A DNA stretch of 64,000 nt from the NCBI GenBank assembly GCA_002730875.1, contig PCBI01000017.1:124001-188000 (forward strand), written 5' to 3'. A program made the position numbers and the translations under genes. Shown in pieces: positions 1 to 9,135 of the stretch; position 1 is the stretch's first letter, and the number at the start of each line of letters is the position of its first letter. The stretch is from Spirochaetaceae bacterium (lineage in GTDB: Bacteria > Spirochaetota > Leptospiria > Leptospirales > Leptonemataceae). The notes below the pieces were generated by a model, which was not told the origin of the DNA, searched no databases, and worked only from the letters and a program-made list of their open reading frames with translations.

Positions 1-472
1 CCGGGCGAACCAGAGTCAGACTGTGATAGGATTGAAGCCACTGCTGGAAGGCCTGTCGTTCGCGGGCCGCCAACGGCCCATAGTACAGATTCATGAACCC
101 CATGAACAACATGGTAAGAAAGCCAAAGAACAGAAAAACGGTGTAGATACGGGGAAAGCTAATACCGCTGGCCCGCATTGCGGTGATCTCCGAGTCGCCA
201 GAAAGCCTGCCTGCGGCCAGAATTCCAGAAAGCAAACAGGCAATGGGCACCGTCTGGGTGATCTTCTCAGCCAGTAAATAGTACAGATACATGGAAACCC
301 GGCTGAGGTCGATTCCCTTGCCTACCAGATCTCCCAGAACGTCCTTTATGACAATGGACATAAAGAGGGTGGTCCAGAAAAACAGCCAGGTAAAAAAAGG
401 CTGAAGAATCTCCTTGAATATGTAAACATCAAGGATGTTCGGCTTCAATCTGTACGCCAACCGGAGTAGCAT
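1..472 (-). CDS. LptF/LptG-family LPS export permease (partial, C-terminus beyond left edge)
   Basis: The minus strand is open from an ATG at 472 to the left edge, giving 157 residues of the N-terminus. After about 20 residues comes FKEILQPFFTWLFFWTTLF, the first membrane segment, and then a stretch with GRLSGDSEITAMRASGIS, typical of the YjgP/YjgQ (LptF/LptG) permeases. These proteins form the inner-membrane part of the LptB2FG transporter that extracts lipopolysaccharide for transport to the outer membrane. I cannot tell LptF from LptG from this part. The start lies 3 bases from the start of the divergent heptosyltransferase gene, which suits a joint role in LPS. No strong ribosome binding site is visible, so the exact start is uncertain. 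Confidence 0.85.
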   Translation of the reverse strand, partial: MLLRLAYRLKPNILDVYIFKEILQPFFTWLFFWTTLFMSIVIKDVLGDLVGKGIDLSRVSMYLYYLLAEKITQTVPIACLLSGILAAGRLSGDSEITAMRASGISFPRIYTVFLFFGFLTMLFMGFMNLYYGPLAARERQAFQQWLQSYHSLTLVRP

Positions 473-475
473 CCT

Positions 476-1528
476 GTGTCAGAAAATCAGAACATATTAT
501 TGATTCAAACCGCTTTTATCGGCGACGTGGTGCTCACGACGCCCATGATCCGGGCCCTGCGGCGCTGCAAACCGGGGGCCAGAATCACCGTAATGGTAAA
601 ACCGGAAGCCCGAGCCTTTGTTGAGTCCCTCGAAGAAGTGGATGAAGTACTGGTCATAGACAAGAAGAAGGCCCATCGAGGGCTGGGAATGCTAAAACTG
701 ATTTCCGATATCCGGCGCCGGAAGTTCCGTATATTGCTTTCCCCGCATCAGTCCCACCGAACCTCCTTGATTGCCTGGCTCAGCGGAATTCCCACTCGCT
801 TTGGATATAAATCGGCCGGGTTTTCTCTTGCCTATCATCACCGGCTCACTCGCCCCATGGCGCTTCCCGAGATACACAGATTGCTTCGCTTCTTGAAGGA
901 TAGCATCTGTCCGGATGTCGACATGAGCGATGATGTACCCCATCTAGAAGAAACGGAAGCCGGGCGGGCCGAAGCCCAGCAACTGCTGAGCGATCTGAAC
1001 ATACGAAAGCCCATACTGCTGGGCTGCTCTTCGGTATGGGCGACGAAGCGCTGGACAGCCCATGGCTTTGCCGAACTCGCCAGGGATCTGGTACAGAAAT
1101 ACAAAGAGGATGTAATCCTGATCGGCTCGCCCGACGATTCGCCGGTGGCCGAACAGATACTAAGACTGGCCAGGGAGTTCATGGGCGCGGACGGTATTCG
1201 ACGACTACACAACGGCTGTGGGAAAACCAGCCTTCCAGGGCTCTTTAGCCTGATGAAACGGTCGCACTTTCTGGTATCCAACGACTCGGCCCCGGTGCAT
1301 TTCGGATGCGCCGCAGGAATTCCGGTAGTGGCCATTTTTGGACCCACTGTACCGTCACTGGGCTACGCCCCCATTGCGCCCTCCACTATTGTAGCCGAAT
1401 TGGAAGGACTGTACTGCCGCCCCTGCGGAACCCACGGTTCGCATACCTGTCCCGAAGGGCATTTCCGTTGCATGCGCGAACTTACGCCTGCCCTGGTAGA
1501 GGAAAAGATCCTGGAGGTGGTGGATTAA
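476..1528 (+). CDS. Glycosyltransferase family 9, ADP-heptose:LPS heptosyltransferase-like
   Basis: The protein has 350 residues. It begins with the GT-B fold opening ILLIQTAFIGDVVLTTPMI, which matches the heptosyltransferase N-terminus. Near residue 265 it has FLVSNDSAPVHFGCAAGIP followed by VVAIFGPT, the conserved C-terminal donor-site region of the RfaF/WaaF family (GT9). Such enzymes add ADP-activated heptose to the LPS inner core on the cytoplasmic face. The start is GTG at 476, with GGAG at 463-466 nine bases upstream. That ribosome binding site lies inside the first codons of the divergent permease gene. Acceptor specificity (first or second heptose, or another sugar) cannot be read from the sequence. 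Confidence 0.88.
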   Translation: MSENQNILLIQTAFIGDVVLTTPMIRALRRCKPGARITVMVKPEARAFVESLEEVDEVLVIDKKKAHRGLGMLKLISDIRRRKFRILLSPHQSHRTSLIAWLSGIPTRFGYKSAGFSLAYHHRLTRPMALPEIHRLLRFLKDSICPDVDMSDDVPHLEETEAGRAEAQQLLSDLNIRKPILLGCSSVWATKRWTAHGFAELARDLVQKYKEDVILIGSPDDSPVAEQILRLAREFMGADGIRRLHNGCGKTSLPGLFSLMKRSHFLVSNDSAPVHFGCAAGIPVVAIFGPTVPSLGYAPIAPSTIVAELEGLYCRPCGTHGSHTCPEGHFRCMRELTPALVEEKILEVVD

Positions 1529-1674
1529 TCGTTAACTCGGGTAGCGTGACCGAATAGGGCACCGGGGGTTAGCGCGCCCGGGGATGTCGTTGCCTGCAGT
1601 TGTTCAGCAAGCGGATCTCCTGCAAATCGAATCTGCTTGACCGGTCCATCTGAACGGACAGGTTATCTTACCGT

Positions 1675-3213
1675 ATGATTTTCCACGGTAAGCCCGTTCC
1701 ATCCAAGTTGCAAATCGCACAAGGACTGGTAATACTCTTCTTCACACTGCTGAGCGCAGATCCTGCTCAGGCTCAACCCGCGTTCAAACAGCAGATCCAG
1801 AATCTTCCCAATCCTCTGAAAGATAGCCGCAGCTTTGTCTACGACGGAGCCGGGTTGCTTGGCAACCGAAAGGCCGATATCGATAGTCTGGCAAAGGCCA
1901 TGTATGAGGCTGGCGGCGCTCAGATTGTCGTAGTAACCCTGGAATCCATCGGCGATGCAAGCATTGAAGAGTTTGCCGTGGAGCTGTTTTCTCATTGGGG
2001 CATTGGCGAAAAAGAAAAGGATAATGGTATCCTTGTACTTCACGTTTCCGGTGCTCGCCAGATTCGCATTGAAGTGGGCTACGGACTGGAAGGCGTTCTG
2101 CCCGATGCGAAAGCAAGCTGGATAACTGGCGACGTCGCCATTCCCTTCTTCAAAGACGGAGATTTTACCAGCGGGCACTACTATCTGATGCAAAGCCTGC
2201 TACGGGTGCTTCTCAATCCCCGGGCTTCGCGAGCCCAGATCGTTGAGATCAAAGAGACTATCGAGCCTGGAACCAGAATCAATCCGGACCAGATACCTGA
2301 GCAAAGCTATTTGAGTAGCACAGAAGAAAGAGCCGAGCGAAAGAAACGGGAAGAGGATAAACAATCCGGTCCTGAATGGATGAGCATTTCCCTTATGGCT
2401 CCGGGCTATATTCCGGGCTTATGGATGCTGTTTGGCATTATTCGCCGGTTCGGAGGTTTACGCGACTCTGATCTCGACGGAAAAGAGAAATACGATACCA
2501 TCGACGATGCAATTCTCGAGTACAGCGGCGCTCCTCTACTGTTAAACGTAGGTATCATCGCCACCGAGATTGGTTTTGTAGGAAGCTTCTGGTCGGCCAT
2601 TCTTCTTCCTTTGTTCGTGGGGGGCGGATGGATCTGGCAGGAATCCCATCTAAAGAAATTCAGACAGGCCCCCCGAAAGTGCTCCCGGTGCAACAACAAG
2701 ATGCGGAAGCTTTCGGAAGAGGACGATGATGCCTATCTCGAAAAAGGTCAGGTTGCCGAAGAGAATGCGGGCACAGTGGACTACGATGTGTGGGTTTGCG
2801 ATTGCGGCAATGTACGCATAGAAAGATACAAAAGCCCCGGAAGCCAGGAGCCCTGTCCGTCGTGCAACTACTACACCTACGAGTTATCGGAAACAAGAAC
2901 CGTAAGAGAGCCTGACTACAATTCCGCCGGAAAGGGAGAAAAGATCTACGCATGCTCCTTCTGTGACTACACCCGAACCGAGCCTTTCGAGATACAGCGC
3001 TTGAAGCGTGAGGATGAAACCGTTTCCGGTATTGCAACGGGTCTGGCAGGCGCTGCGATTACTGCGGCCCTCTATGAGGTACGCCATGGATCTCACTCTT
3101 ATTCGGGCTCCGACTCGTATTCGGGCAGCGGTTCAGGAGGCGAATCATTTGACATCCCCGATGATTTCGGAGGCGGCGAAAGCGGCGGCGGAGGCGCCAC
3201 TGACGAGTATTGA
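1675..3213 (+). CDS. TPM-domain (YgcG-like) membrane protein with zinc-ribbon tail
   Basis: The protein has 512 residues. It opens with a signal-like segment ending near AQAQP, followed by a TPM domain at about residues 50-180 (YDGAGLLGNRKADIDSLAKA, and later KEKDNGILVLHVSGARQIRIE and EVGYGLEGVLPDA). Two hydrophobic stretches follow at about 236-262 and 288-321. Then come four CxxC or CxC pairs (CSRC near 336, CDCG near 375, CPSC near 393, CSFC near 426) that look like zinc ribbons. The tail is Ser/Gly-rich and ends GGGGATDEY, as in many YgcG proteins. TPM proteins are linked to photosystem repair in plants and to unknown envelope roles in bacteria. The family is clear but the function is not. 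Confidence 0.85.
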   Translation: MIFHGKPVPSKLQIAQGLVILFFTLLSADPAQAQPAFKQQIQNLPNPLKDSRSFVYDGAGLLGNRKADIDSLAKAMYEAGGAQIVVVTLESIGDASIEEFAVELFSHWGIGEKEKDNGILVLHVSGARQIRIEVGYGLEGVLPDAKASWITGDVAIPFFKDGDFTSGHYYLMQSLLRVLLNPRASRAQIVEIKETIEPGTRINPDQIPEQSYLSSTEERAERKKREEDKQSGPEWMSISLMAPGYIPGLWMLFGIIRRFGGLRDSDLDGKEKYDTIDDAILEYSGAPLLLNVGIIATEIGFVGSFWSAILLPLFVGGGWIWQESHLKKFRQAPRKCSRCNNKMRKLSEEDDDAYLEKGQVAEENAGTVDYDVWVCDCGNVRIERYKSPGSQEPCPSCNYYTYELSETRTVREPDYNSAGKGEKIYACSFCDYTRTEPFEIQRLKREDETVSGIATGLAGAAITAALYEVRHGSHSYSGSDSYSGSGSGGESFDIPDDFGGGESGGGGATDEY

Positions 3214-3400
3214 GTTAGCCGGAACCGGGCCAAAGGCATCCGGGATATCTGGATTTCGGCTAACCGCAATCAGTTTATCTGGAATGATTCCACGAGAATC
3301 AATCCACCTGGAATTACCTCGCCGGATTTACGCTGACCAGTATTCGATTCCCTGCAGGCGCGCCGGTTTGTGAAGCAGAGCGCCTGACCAGGGGATCAAA

Positions 3401-4870
3401 TCAGGGGATCAAATAGCGAATAGGATCCAATCGCTTCCCGTCCAGGCGCACCTCATAATGCAGATGGGGGCCCGTAGTGATGCCCGAGTCCCCGGCCTGT
3501 CCCAGTTCATGCCCGGCCCGCACGGTTTGTCCTTTTTTGACATTGATCTTACTCAAATGGGCATAGATAGTTTCATAACCGGACGGATGAATAATGTGCA
3601 CCATCTTACCGAACCCTCCATGTACTCCCACGCGATACACGTAACCTTCGGCGGAAGACACAACGGCGTCGCCAGACCGGGCTTTTAGATCCAGACCCCC
3701 ATGGTACTGAGTTTTTCGGGAAAACGGACTCTTTCTATTTCCGTAATGGCTGTTAATGAGGCGCACCCTTCCCTGAACCGGCCAGCGATGCGGAATGGCC
3801 TGAAGGACGCCCAGTCCCTCAGAAAGGTACCGCTGGTTGGCGGAAAGATGCATCTCCAGGGCATAGACCGTGGCAAGAGATGGGTAGGGTTGCCGGGCCG
3901 CTTCGCCAGAATCGATTTGGCCGTTGTCGTTCGAAAAACCCTGATCCCTTACTGGTTGCTCGTAGGCGACCGGTTCTGACTGCGTGGCCGGACGGATAAT
4001 GGATTCCAGCAATCCCCGGGACGGTCGAGCCTGCAGGAGCGTATGCAACTCATCCTGTTGCTGGTTCAATCTGCGGAGCAGTTCCCGTCTTCGCTCCATT
4101 TCCTCCTCGGCCTGCTCCGATAGTGACCCGGAGCCTATGGGCAATCCGGCGTCGTTCAAACTCCAGGCCAACAAAGCACTTAGAGCCAGAATGGACAGCC
4201 CAAGCGTATAAGCTCCACTCCATCGCATTCGATTTGCCTTGGATGGATTTCGGAAGATGGCTTTGCCGGCGGTTTCTGTATCTGGAACCTCCGCCGGGCC
4301 ACGGCTGACCGGTGGACGCTTTGCCAGCCCGCCGCCTGGAAATGAGGTTTCGGTTACCTCGTTCGTCTGCGAAACATCGGTCCCAGAGTGAGATACGGAT
4401 AGGCTGGCTTGCGTAGAGGGTTGACTGTTCCGCTTTCGGCTGTAGCGATTCCGGCTGGCGTTAAAAACGCCCACAGAACTGGACCCCGGCATTCGCTTTG
4501 CAACCAGGGCGAAATACGCAGCGATCCGCCCGGTGACTGGATCCCACAGGCTTCTGAGCCAAACCGATTCTTTTGTCCTTGAGAGAACAGGAACGGCGAG
4601 GAGTCGAAAGGCCCGGAGAATGAGCAAACCCAGACCTCGCAGAAAGTAGAGCAGTCCCCTGGCTATAATTCTTAGCCCCTGCCAGGGTCCCTTTATCTCA
4701 TAGATACGATTATCAAAGACGACGACGATCGCTGGAAGCCTGATCGAAGGAAGGCGAAAGCCTGTAGGCTTCTTTTTCGTAGGCCTCTTCCAGACGATTC
4801 TGGACTCCGGGCGGCCCCGCTGGCTCCCCGTTCCGGTAGAGCGTTTCGCTGTAGGGAATACCATTCGCAT
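3401..4870 (-). CDS. Membrane-anchored M23 (LytM) peptidoglycan peptidase
   Basis: The C-terminal ~110 residues form a LytM domain: YHGGLDLKARSGDAVV carries the HxxxD zinc motif, and TTGPHLHYEVRLDG carries HxH. A membrane segment (TLGLSILALSALLAW) sits near residue 220, followed by a probable coiled coil (SEQAEEEMERRRELLRRLNQ), the arrangement of EnvC/NlpD-like cell-wall hydrolases or amidase activators. The zinc ligands are present, so it could be an active endopeptidase. The open frame starts at ATG 4870, which overlaps the upstream gene by 158 bases. No good start follows the upstream stop except a TTG near 4630 preceded by GAGGT, so the N-terminus is uncertain. Confidence 0.85.
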   Translation of the reverse strand: MRMVFPTAKRSTGTGSQRGRPESRIVWKRPTKKKPTGFRLPSIRLPAIVVVFDNRIYEIKGPWQGLRIIARGLLYFLRGLGLLILRAFRLLAVPVLSRTKESVWLRSLWDPVTGRIAAYFALVAKRMPGSSSVGVFNASRNRYSRKRNSQPSTQASLSVSHSGTDVSQTNEVTETSFPGGGLAKRPPVSRGPAEVPDTETAGKAIFRNPSKANRMRWSGAYTLGLSILALSALLAWSLNDAGLPIGSGSLSEQAEEEMERRRELLRRLNQQQDELHTLLQARPSRGLLESIIRPATQSEPVAYEQPVRDQGFSNDNGQIDSGEAARQPYPSLATVYALEMHLSANQRYLSEGLGVLQAIPHRWPVQGRVRLINSHYGNRKSPFSRKTQYHGGLDLKARSGDAVVSSAEGYVYRVGVHGGFGKMVHIIHPSGYETIYAHLSKINVKKGQTVRAGHELGQAGDSGITTGPHLHYEVRLDGKRLDPIRYLIP

Positions 4871-5594
4871 GATAGGTTAAAACGTTTCCCTCCAGCTTGC
4901 CATCCTTATAAGTTTCGAGCCGAACCAGGGCTCCAGAAAAGTGGTAGTACTTCCAATTTCCGGTTTTTTTTCCCTCTTCGTACTGGCCCAGAAGCATAAG
5001 CTTTCCGGAAGGGTGGTAGCGCTTCATAACTCCGTCCCGTTTTCCGGCCCGGTGCGAGCCCTCTTCTTCCAGGGTTCCATCAGGATAATACCGTTTATAC
5101 GGTCCGTTTTCGTTTCCGTAGTCTATGCTCAGACTACCGATTACGGGATCGATGGGCTCCGGCGCATACTCTATAGTAAGATACAGCCGGCCGCTGTCAT
5201 CGAAATGCTTCCAGAGTCCATCCCGCCGGCCGTTGAAATAGACACCGGTGGTGGTGAGGGTTTTTCCATCAGGAGCGTACCAATTCCATCGGCCGATGCG
5301 TTTGCCCGCCTCGATCTGACCTTCGGTGCTCAGATTGCCATCCTTGTAGTATTGACGGTACTCATTTCCATCAAGTACATTCCAGAAGGCTCTCCGCCGG
5401 TCATACTCCGCCGATTCGGGAACATTGTCGGGTCTGGGAGGCAATTTGAGACGGTCGCAATGCAATCCCAGTCCCGAAATAAGAATAAGAACCATCAGGG
5501 ATATGAGCCGAATCAGCACTTTTGTTTCGGGCCGATTATCTCTTCCGGGAAAAGGAATCCAGAACCGGGTATCTGTTTTTCTGCCAGAAGTCAC
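4713..5594 (-). CDS. MORN-variant (YwqK-like) repeat lipoprotein
   Basis: The protein has up to 293 residues. A hydrophobic segment ending LILISGLGLHC looks like a lipoprotein signal with Cys near residue 46. After it come at least five copies of a 20-24 residue repeat of the type G-x-W-x-x-Y-x-x-D/S-G-x-L (GRWNWYAPDG, GLWKHFDDSGRL, GPYKRYYPDG, GVMKRYHPSGKL, GNWKYYHFSGAL, GNVLTYHANG). These are MORN-variant repeats, often labelled YwqK-family antitoxin. No toxin partner is visible, so I read it as an envelope repeat protein. Start choice is open: GTG at 5594, or a GTG/ATG closer to the signal peptide at about 5519/5495. Confidence 0.75.
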   Translation of the reverse strand: MTSGRKTDTRFWIPFPGRDNRPETKVLIRLISLMVLILISGLGLHCDRLKLPPRPDNVPESAEYDRRRAFWNVLDGNEYRQYYKDGNLSTEGQIEAGKRIGRWNWYAPDGKTLTTTGVYFNGRRDGLWKHFDDSGRLYLTIEYAPEPIDPVIGSLSIDYGNENGPYKRYYPDGTLEEEGSHRAGKRDGVMKRYHPSGKLMLLGQYEEGKKTGNWKYYHFSGALVRLETYKDGKLEGNVLTYHANGIPYSETLYRNGEPAGPPGVQNRLEEAYEKEAYRLSPSFDQASSDRRRL

Positions 5595-5626
5595 AGCTTA
5601 TGAACCCGGGCCCTCGCTACCGCTGA

Positions 5627-6670
5627 CTACTGCAGCTCCAAATCCCGATCCGCCAGAACGGAGCCGGAAGCGTCCAGAACCTGCACCCGGTAGCGACCGG
5701 AGTCCAGGGGTCCCATGAAGTAGATATAGCTGGCTGTGCGTGGCGGACGACGGCCCAGAACGGCCTCCTCTACCAGCGCACCGCCCTCATCGCGTTCCAC
5801 CATAATCTTCAGATAGTCCGTCTTTAGTTCCCCCGGCTGCCACTGGAATCGGATATGTACGGGGGATGTGGCGGAAAGCTTGGCCACGGGGGTGGCAGCC
5901 AGTTGCTCAATATTGGCGCCGGTGATTTCCTGGTTGGCAATGGCCAACTGATAGGAGGGGGCCATGAGCCAGGTTACGGCCTGCCAGATGGCAAAGCCCA
6001 GAATAAGCAGAACGGCCACAACTCCGGCCATTTTGAACATGGAATTATTGCTCTTTTGACGATCCGCTTCGGTGTAATCTTCCAGTCGAATGTCGCTGGA
6101 TACATTATAGATACTATCTCTTTTGCGTGCCATAGATCTGGCCCCCGTTTTTTTACTCTGCTTTGTAGAATCAATCCTTTCTGAACCCGCCGCAGAGTCA
6201 TTCTCTGTATCCTTTTCGGCACCGCGGTCCCTGGAATGCTCACTGCCACCGTCGGATTTGTGGGATTTCGTCTCCACTTCCTCAAGAAACACGGGCCCCA
6301 CGGACGTTGCATCGTCCACCGCCCCGTTATTCCTGTCCGGGCTCGGCTTTTCGGCGTCCGAAGGCGACGGATCCTCCTCTCTGCCGGCTTCGCCCAACGC
6401 CGAGATCTTCGGTTCTGATTCGGCTGAGGCTTGCTGTGCCCCTGGCGCGCTCTGCTCGCGCTTCGGTTTTTCTTTCTGAGCCTCCGTGGCAGGCGGTCCG
6501 GACTCCGTGGGCTCTCCAGCCCCTGCTCCGGTAGCAGTCTCTTCTTCCTGCTTTCTGGATTTCTCCGTGCGCCGACCGGCTATCTCGCCGACGATACCTT
6601 CCATCGAAGGATCTTCCTGACCCAGACTCTTTTTGACTTCTTTGCGAAATTTATCCTTCTTTGATGCCAT
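5627..6670 (-). CDS. Acidic, disordered, single-pass membrane protein downstream of ParA
   Basis: The protein has 347 residues. Residues 1-165 are rich in Glu, Ser, Pro, Lys and Ala and look disordered. One membrane segment (MAGVVAVLLILGFAIWQAV) lies near residue 213, followed by about 110 residues resembling a small beta-rich domain. I do not recognise a family. The ATG at 6670 overlaps the end of parA by 20 bases, so the two are probably translated together. A long charged cytoplasmic tail plus one membrane anchor would fit a partner or receptor for the ParA ATPase, but this is inference from position only. Confidence 0.75.
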   Translation of the reverse strand: MASKKDKFRKEVKKSLGQEDPSMEGIVGEIAGRRTEKSRKQEEETATGAGAGEPTESGPPATEAQKEKPKREQSAPGAQQASAESEPKISALGEAGREEDPSPSDAEKPSPDRNNGAVDDATSVGPVFLEEVETKSHKSDGGSEHSRDRGAEKDTENDSAAGSERIDSTKQSKKTGARSMARKRDSIYNVSSDIRLEDYTEADRQKSNNSMFKMAGVVAVLLILGFAIWQAVTWLMAPSYQLAIANQEITGANIEQLAATPVAKLSATSPVHIRFQWQPGELKTDYLKIMVERDEGGALVEEAVLGRRPPRTASYIYFMGPLDSGRYRVQVLDASGSVLADRDLELQ

Positions 6671-7412
6671 CCAGTACTTCCTGAATCATTGCTTCATATT
6701 CCTGCGCAATCTTTCCTTTAGGCTGATATTCGAACAATGTCTGTCGCATTAAGTGCGCTTCCTCTACCTGCACCGAACGACTGATCCTGGTCTTGAACAC
6801 AGAAATTAGCTCTTGCACTGGCTCCAGTACAGCCCCGCTGATGGCTGTCCTGTCGTTATACATGGTCATCAGAGCGCCCAGGATTTTCAACTCACGGGAG
6901 AAACGATGATGCACGGTCTCCAGGGTATCCAGCATAGTGCGAATACCGTCCAGAGAGAATCGACTGGCAAGAATGGGCAAGATGCAATAGTCGGAAGCAA
7001 TAAAGGCGTTTAAGGTAAGTAATCCCAGGTTGGGCGGACAATCCATGATAATGAAGTCCGGGGCCTGTCCATCCGGGTACTTCAAGCCTTCCTGCAGTCG
7101 AAAAAAGCCGTCCACGTGGCCGGCCAGGAGGGTTTCCACTTCGGCCAGCTCCAGAACAGAGGGCAGAAGAGATAGGTTTTCGTTTCTGGTTTTTCGGGCC
7201 AGTTCTTGGGCCGGAGTCCGGGAACGGAACAGCTCGTGGACCGATTCTTCTCTTGGGGGCGGATCGCTAAAAATGGAGCTTGCATTTCCCTGGGCATCCA
7301 GATCCACGAGCAATGTCTTTTTGCCCATGCGCGCCAGTCCGTCGGCCAGATGTATGGCGGTTGTAGTTTTCCCCACTCCTCCCTTCTGATTGGCAATCGC
7401 AACTGTGACCAC
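6651..7412 (-). CDS. ParA/Soj-family ATPase (orphan, no ParB seen)
   Basis: The protein has about 254 residues from the GTG at 7412. It opens with VAIANQKGGVGKTTTAIHL, a deviant Walker A motif with the signature lysine, followed by LLVDLDAQGNASS (Walker A') and FIIMDCPPNLGLLTLNAF (Walker B/switch II). ParA/Soj ATPases position chromosomes, plasmids or large protein assemblies by gradients on the nucleoid. The frame is open up to 7529, but that would run into gatB. GTG 7412 has GGAAAG upstream and puts the Walker A at residue 10, normal for the family. No ParB and no parS-like site are seen, so this is an orphan with the acidic membrane protein as likely partner. Confidence 0.88.
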   Translation of the reverse strand: MVTVAIANQKGGVGKTTTAIHLADGLARMGKKTLLVDLDAQGNASSIFSDPPPREESVHELFRSRTPAQELARKTRNENLSLLPSVLELAEVETLLAGHVDGFFRLQEGLKYPDGQAPDFIIMDCPPNLGLLTLNAFIASDYCILPILASRFSLDGIRTMLDTLETVHHRFSRELKILGALMTMYNDRTAISGAVLEPVQELISVFKTRISRSVQVEEAHLMRQTLFEYQPKGKIAQEYEAMIQEVLDGIKEG

Positions 7413-7490
7413 AACCCAGCTTTCCAGAAAGGGGCTGACCTGGAAAGTGATTTTGCTTGCCCCGGACCTTTCCGCTGAAAAACCGGGGGT

Positions 7491-8948
7491 ATGAGTCAGT
7501 ACGAGCCAGTAATTGGCCTGGAAGTGCACTGTCAGTTAAAGACAAAAACCAAGATTTTCTCTACAGATCCGTATTTGTATGGCGCCGCCGCCAACACCCA
7601 GGCCGGGCCGGTTACTCTGGGTCTGCCTGGAGCCCTTCCAGTGCTGAACGAAAGCGTAATGGAAATGGCGCTCACCGCTGCCCTGGCCCTGGACTGTGAA
7701 ATCAACAGGCATACACGATTCGACCGAAAGCATTATTTCTATCCGGACCTTCCCAAGGGATATCAAATATCGCAATACGATCGACCGTATGCAATCAACG
7801 GCAAGGTGTCCTTCCGCAAAAAGGATGCCGAAGAGGACACCACTATTCGCATTCACAGAATCCATATGGAAGAAGATGCCGGTAAGCTGCTCCACGGACA
7901 GGGCGGCGGCGACGCCGTATCCTTCGTGGATTTGAATCGGGCCGGCGTCCCCCTGCTGGAAATCGTTTCCGAACCGGACCTGCGAAGCTCCGAAGATGCC
8001 TACTATTATCTGCAAACCCTTAGAAGTATTCTGCGCGCGGTCGAAGTTACGGATGGCAACATGGAAATGGGATCTCTGCGATGCGACGCCAACGTATCCG
8101 TGCGCAAAGGTCCGGATGCTCCCTTCGGTACACGCGTAGAAATCAAGAATCTGAACTCATTCAAGGCAGTTCGTGCAGCAATAGACTACCAGATAGAAGA
8201 GCAAATCGCTCTAATTGAATCCGGGCAGAAGATCATTCAGTCCACCGTCCTATGGGATGCCGATAAGCGCGAAACCAGGCTCATGCGAACCAAAGAGAAC
8301 GCCGAGGATTACCGCTATTTTCCAGATCCCGACCTGCCCGAATTCGTAATCGAAGAGGATTTGATCGAAAAAGTCAAAAAGGAAATGCCGGAGCTACCGG
8401 CACAAAAACGAGCCCGATACGTTTCCGATTATGGTCTGCCCGAATACGACGCCGACGTTCTAACACGGGAGAAGGAAATCTCCGGCTATTACGAAGAAGT
8501 GGTACGGATTACCGACGATCCCAAGAAATCCTCGAACTGGGTTAAGGATGAAGTCCTTGGCATCGTAAACAAATTGGATGTGGAGATTGAAGACTTCTTC
8601 GTGAATCCGGAGCGCCTGGGAAAAATCATTAAGTACCTGAACGAAAAGAAATTCACCCAGCGTATCGCCAAACAGGTCTTCGAACACTGCTATGAAGAAA
8701 AGCTGGAAGTAGACGATATCATAGAAAAATACGATTACAAACCTGTAGATACCTCGGACCTGCCCGCCATCGTGGACAAGGTATTCGCGGACAATGAACA
8801 GCAGGTAAACGACATTCTAAACGGCAAGGACCGCGTTAAAGGATTCCTGGTAGGACAAATCATGAAGGCCACTCGCGGACAGGCCCCTCCGGATGAAGTT
8901 AACCGACTCATCGACGAAAAAGTCGAATCCTTGAAAGCCGGAAGCTAA
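7491..8948 (+). CDS. gatB: Aspartyl/glutamyl-tRNA(Asn/Gln) amidotransferase subunit B
   Basis: The protein has 485 residues, the usual GatB length. It starts YEPVIGLEVHCQLKTKTKIF and contains FYPDLPKGYQISQYDRP and MEMGSLRCDANVS, all diagnostic of GatB. The C-terminal part is the YqeY-like/GatB helical tail. GatB binds the mischarged tRNA and carries out the kinase step of the GatCAB transamidation that makes Gln-tRNA(Gln) and Asn-tRNA(Asn). gatA and gatC are not in this window. The gene is divergent from parA with about 78 bases between the starts, which probably holds both promoters. Confidence 0.97.
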   Translation: MSQYEPVIGLEVHCQLKTKTKIFSTDPYLYGAAANTQAGPVTLGLPGALPVLNESVMEMALTAALALDCEINRHTRFDRKHYFYPDLPKGYQISQYDRPYAINGKVSFRKKDAEEDTTIRIHRIHMEEDAGKLLHGQGGGDAVSFVDLNRAGVPLLEIVSEPDLRSSEDAYYYLQTLRSILRAVEVTDGNMEMGSLRCDANVSVRKGPDAPFGTRVEIKNLNSFKAVRAAIDYQIEEQIALIESGQKIIQSTVLWDADKRETRLMRTKENAEDYRYFPDPDLPEFVIEEDLIEKVKKEMPELPAQKRARYVSDYGLPEYDADVLTREKEISGYYEEVVRITDDPKKSSNWVKDEVLGIVNKLDVEIEDFFVNPERLGKIIKYLNEKKFTQRIAKQVFEHCYEEKLEVDDIIEKYDYKPVDTSDLPAIVDKVFADNEQQVNDILNGKDRVKGFLVGQIMKATRGQAPPDEVNRLIDEKVESLKAGS

Positions 8949-9135
8949 GGCCAAGCCAGGTAACTACCCGCGCTGCGGTGGTACGGCGTCCGGGTCCAGT
9001 TTCCCGGCGCGGTGGATCCTTCATCGATTTCCGAAGCAGGACTGCCGGGACTCGCAATGGCTCGTGGGTTCTGCATCCGTAGTATCGGGCAGGCCAGAAG
9101 CGGCCACCGAGTATGAACCTCGGCCAGGGAATATC

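Noticed and set aside
23..277. Plus-strand frame of 84 codons at the left edge
   Set aside because: It lies opposite the LptF/LptG-type permease, whose membrane segments and family motifs are clear on the minus strand.
838..1347. Minus-strand frame of 169 codons
   Set aside because: It is the shadow of the heptosyltransferase; Ser/Arg-rich with no family features.
4713..5594. YwqK-type toxin-antitoxin system
   Set aside because: The family label comes from repeats; no toxin gene is adjacent and the protein looks like an exported lipoprotein.
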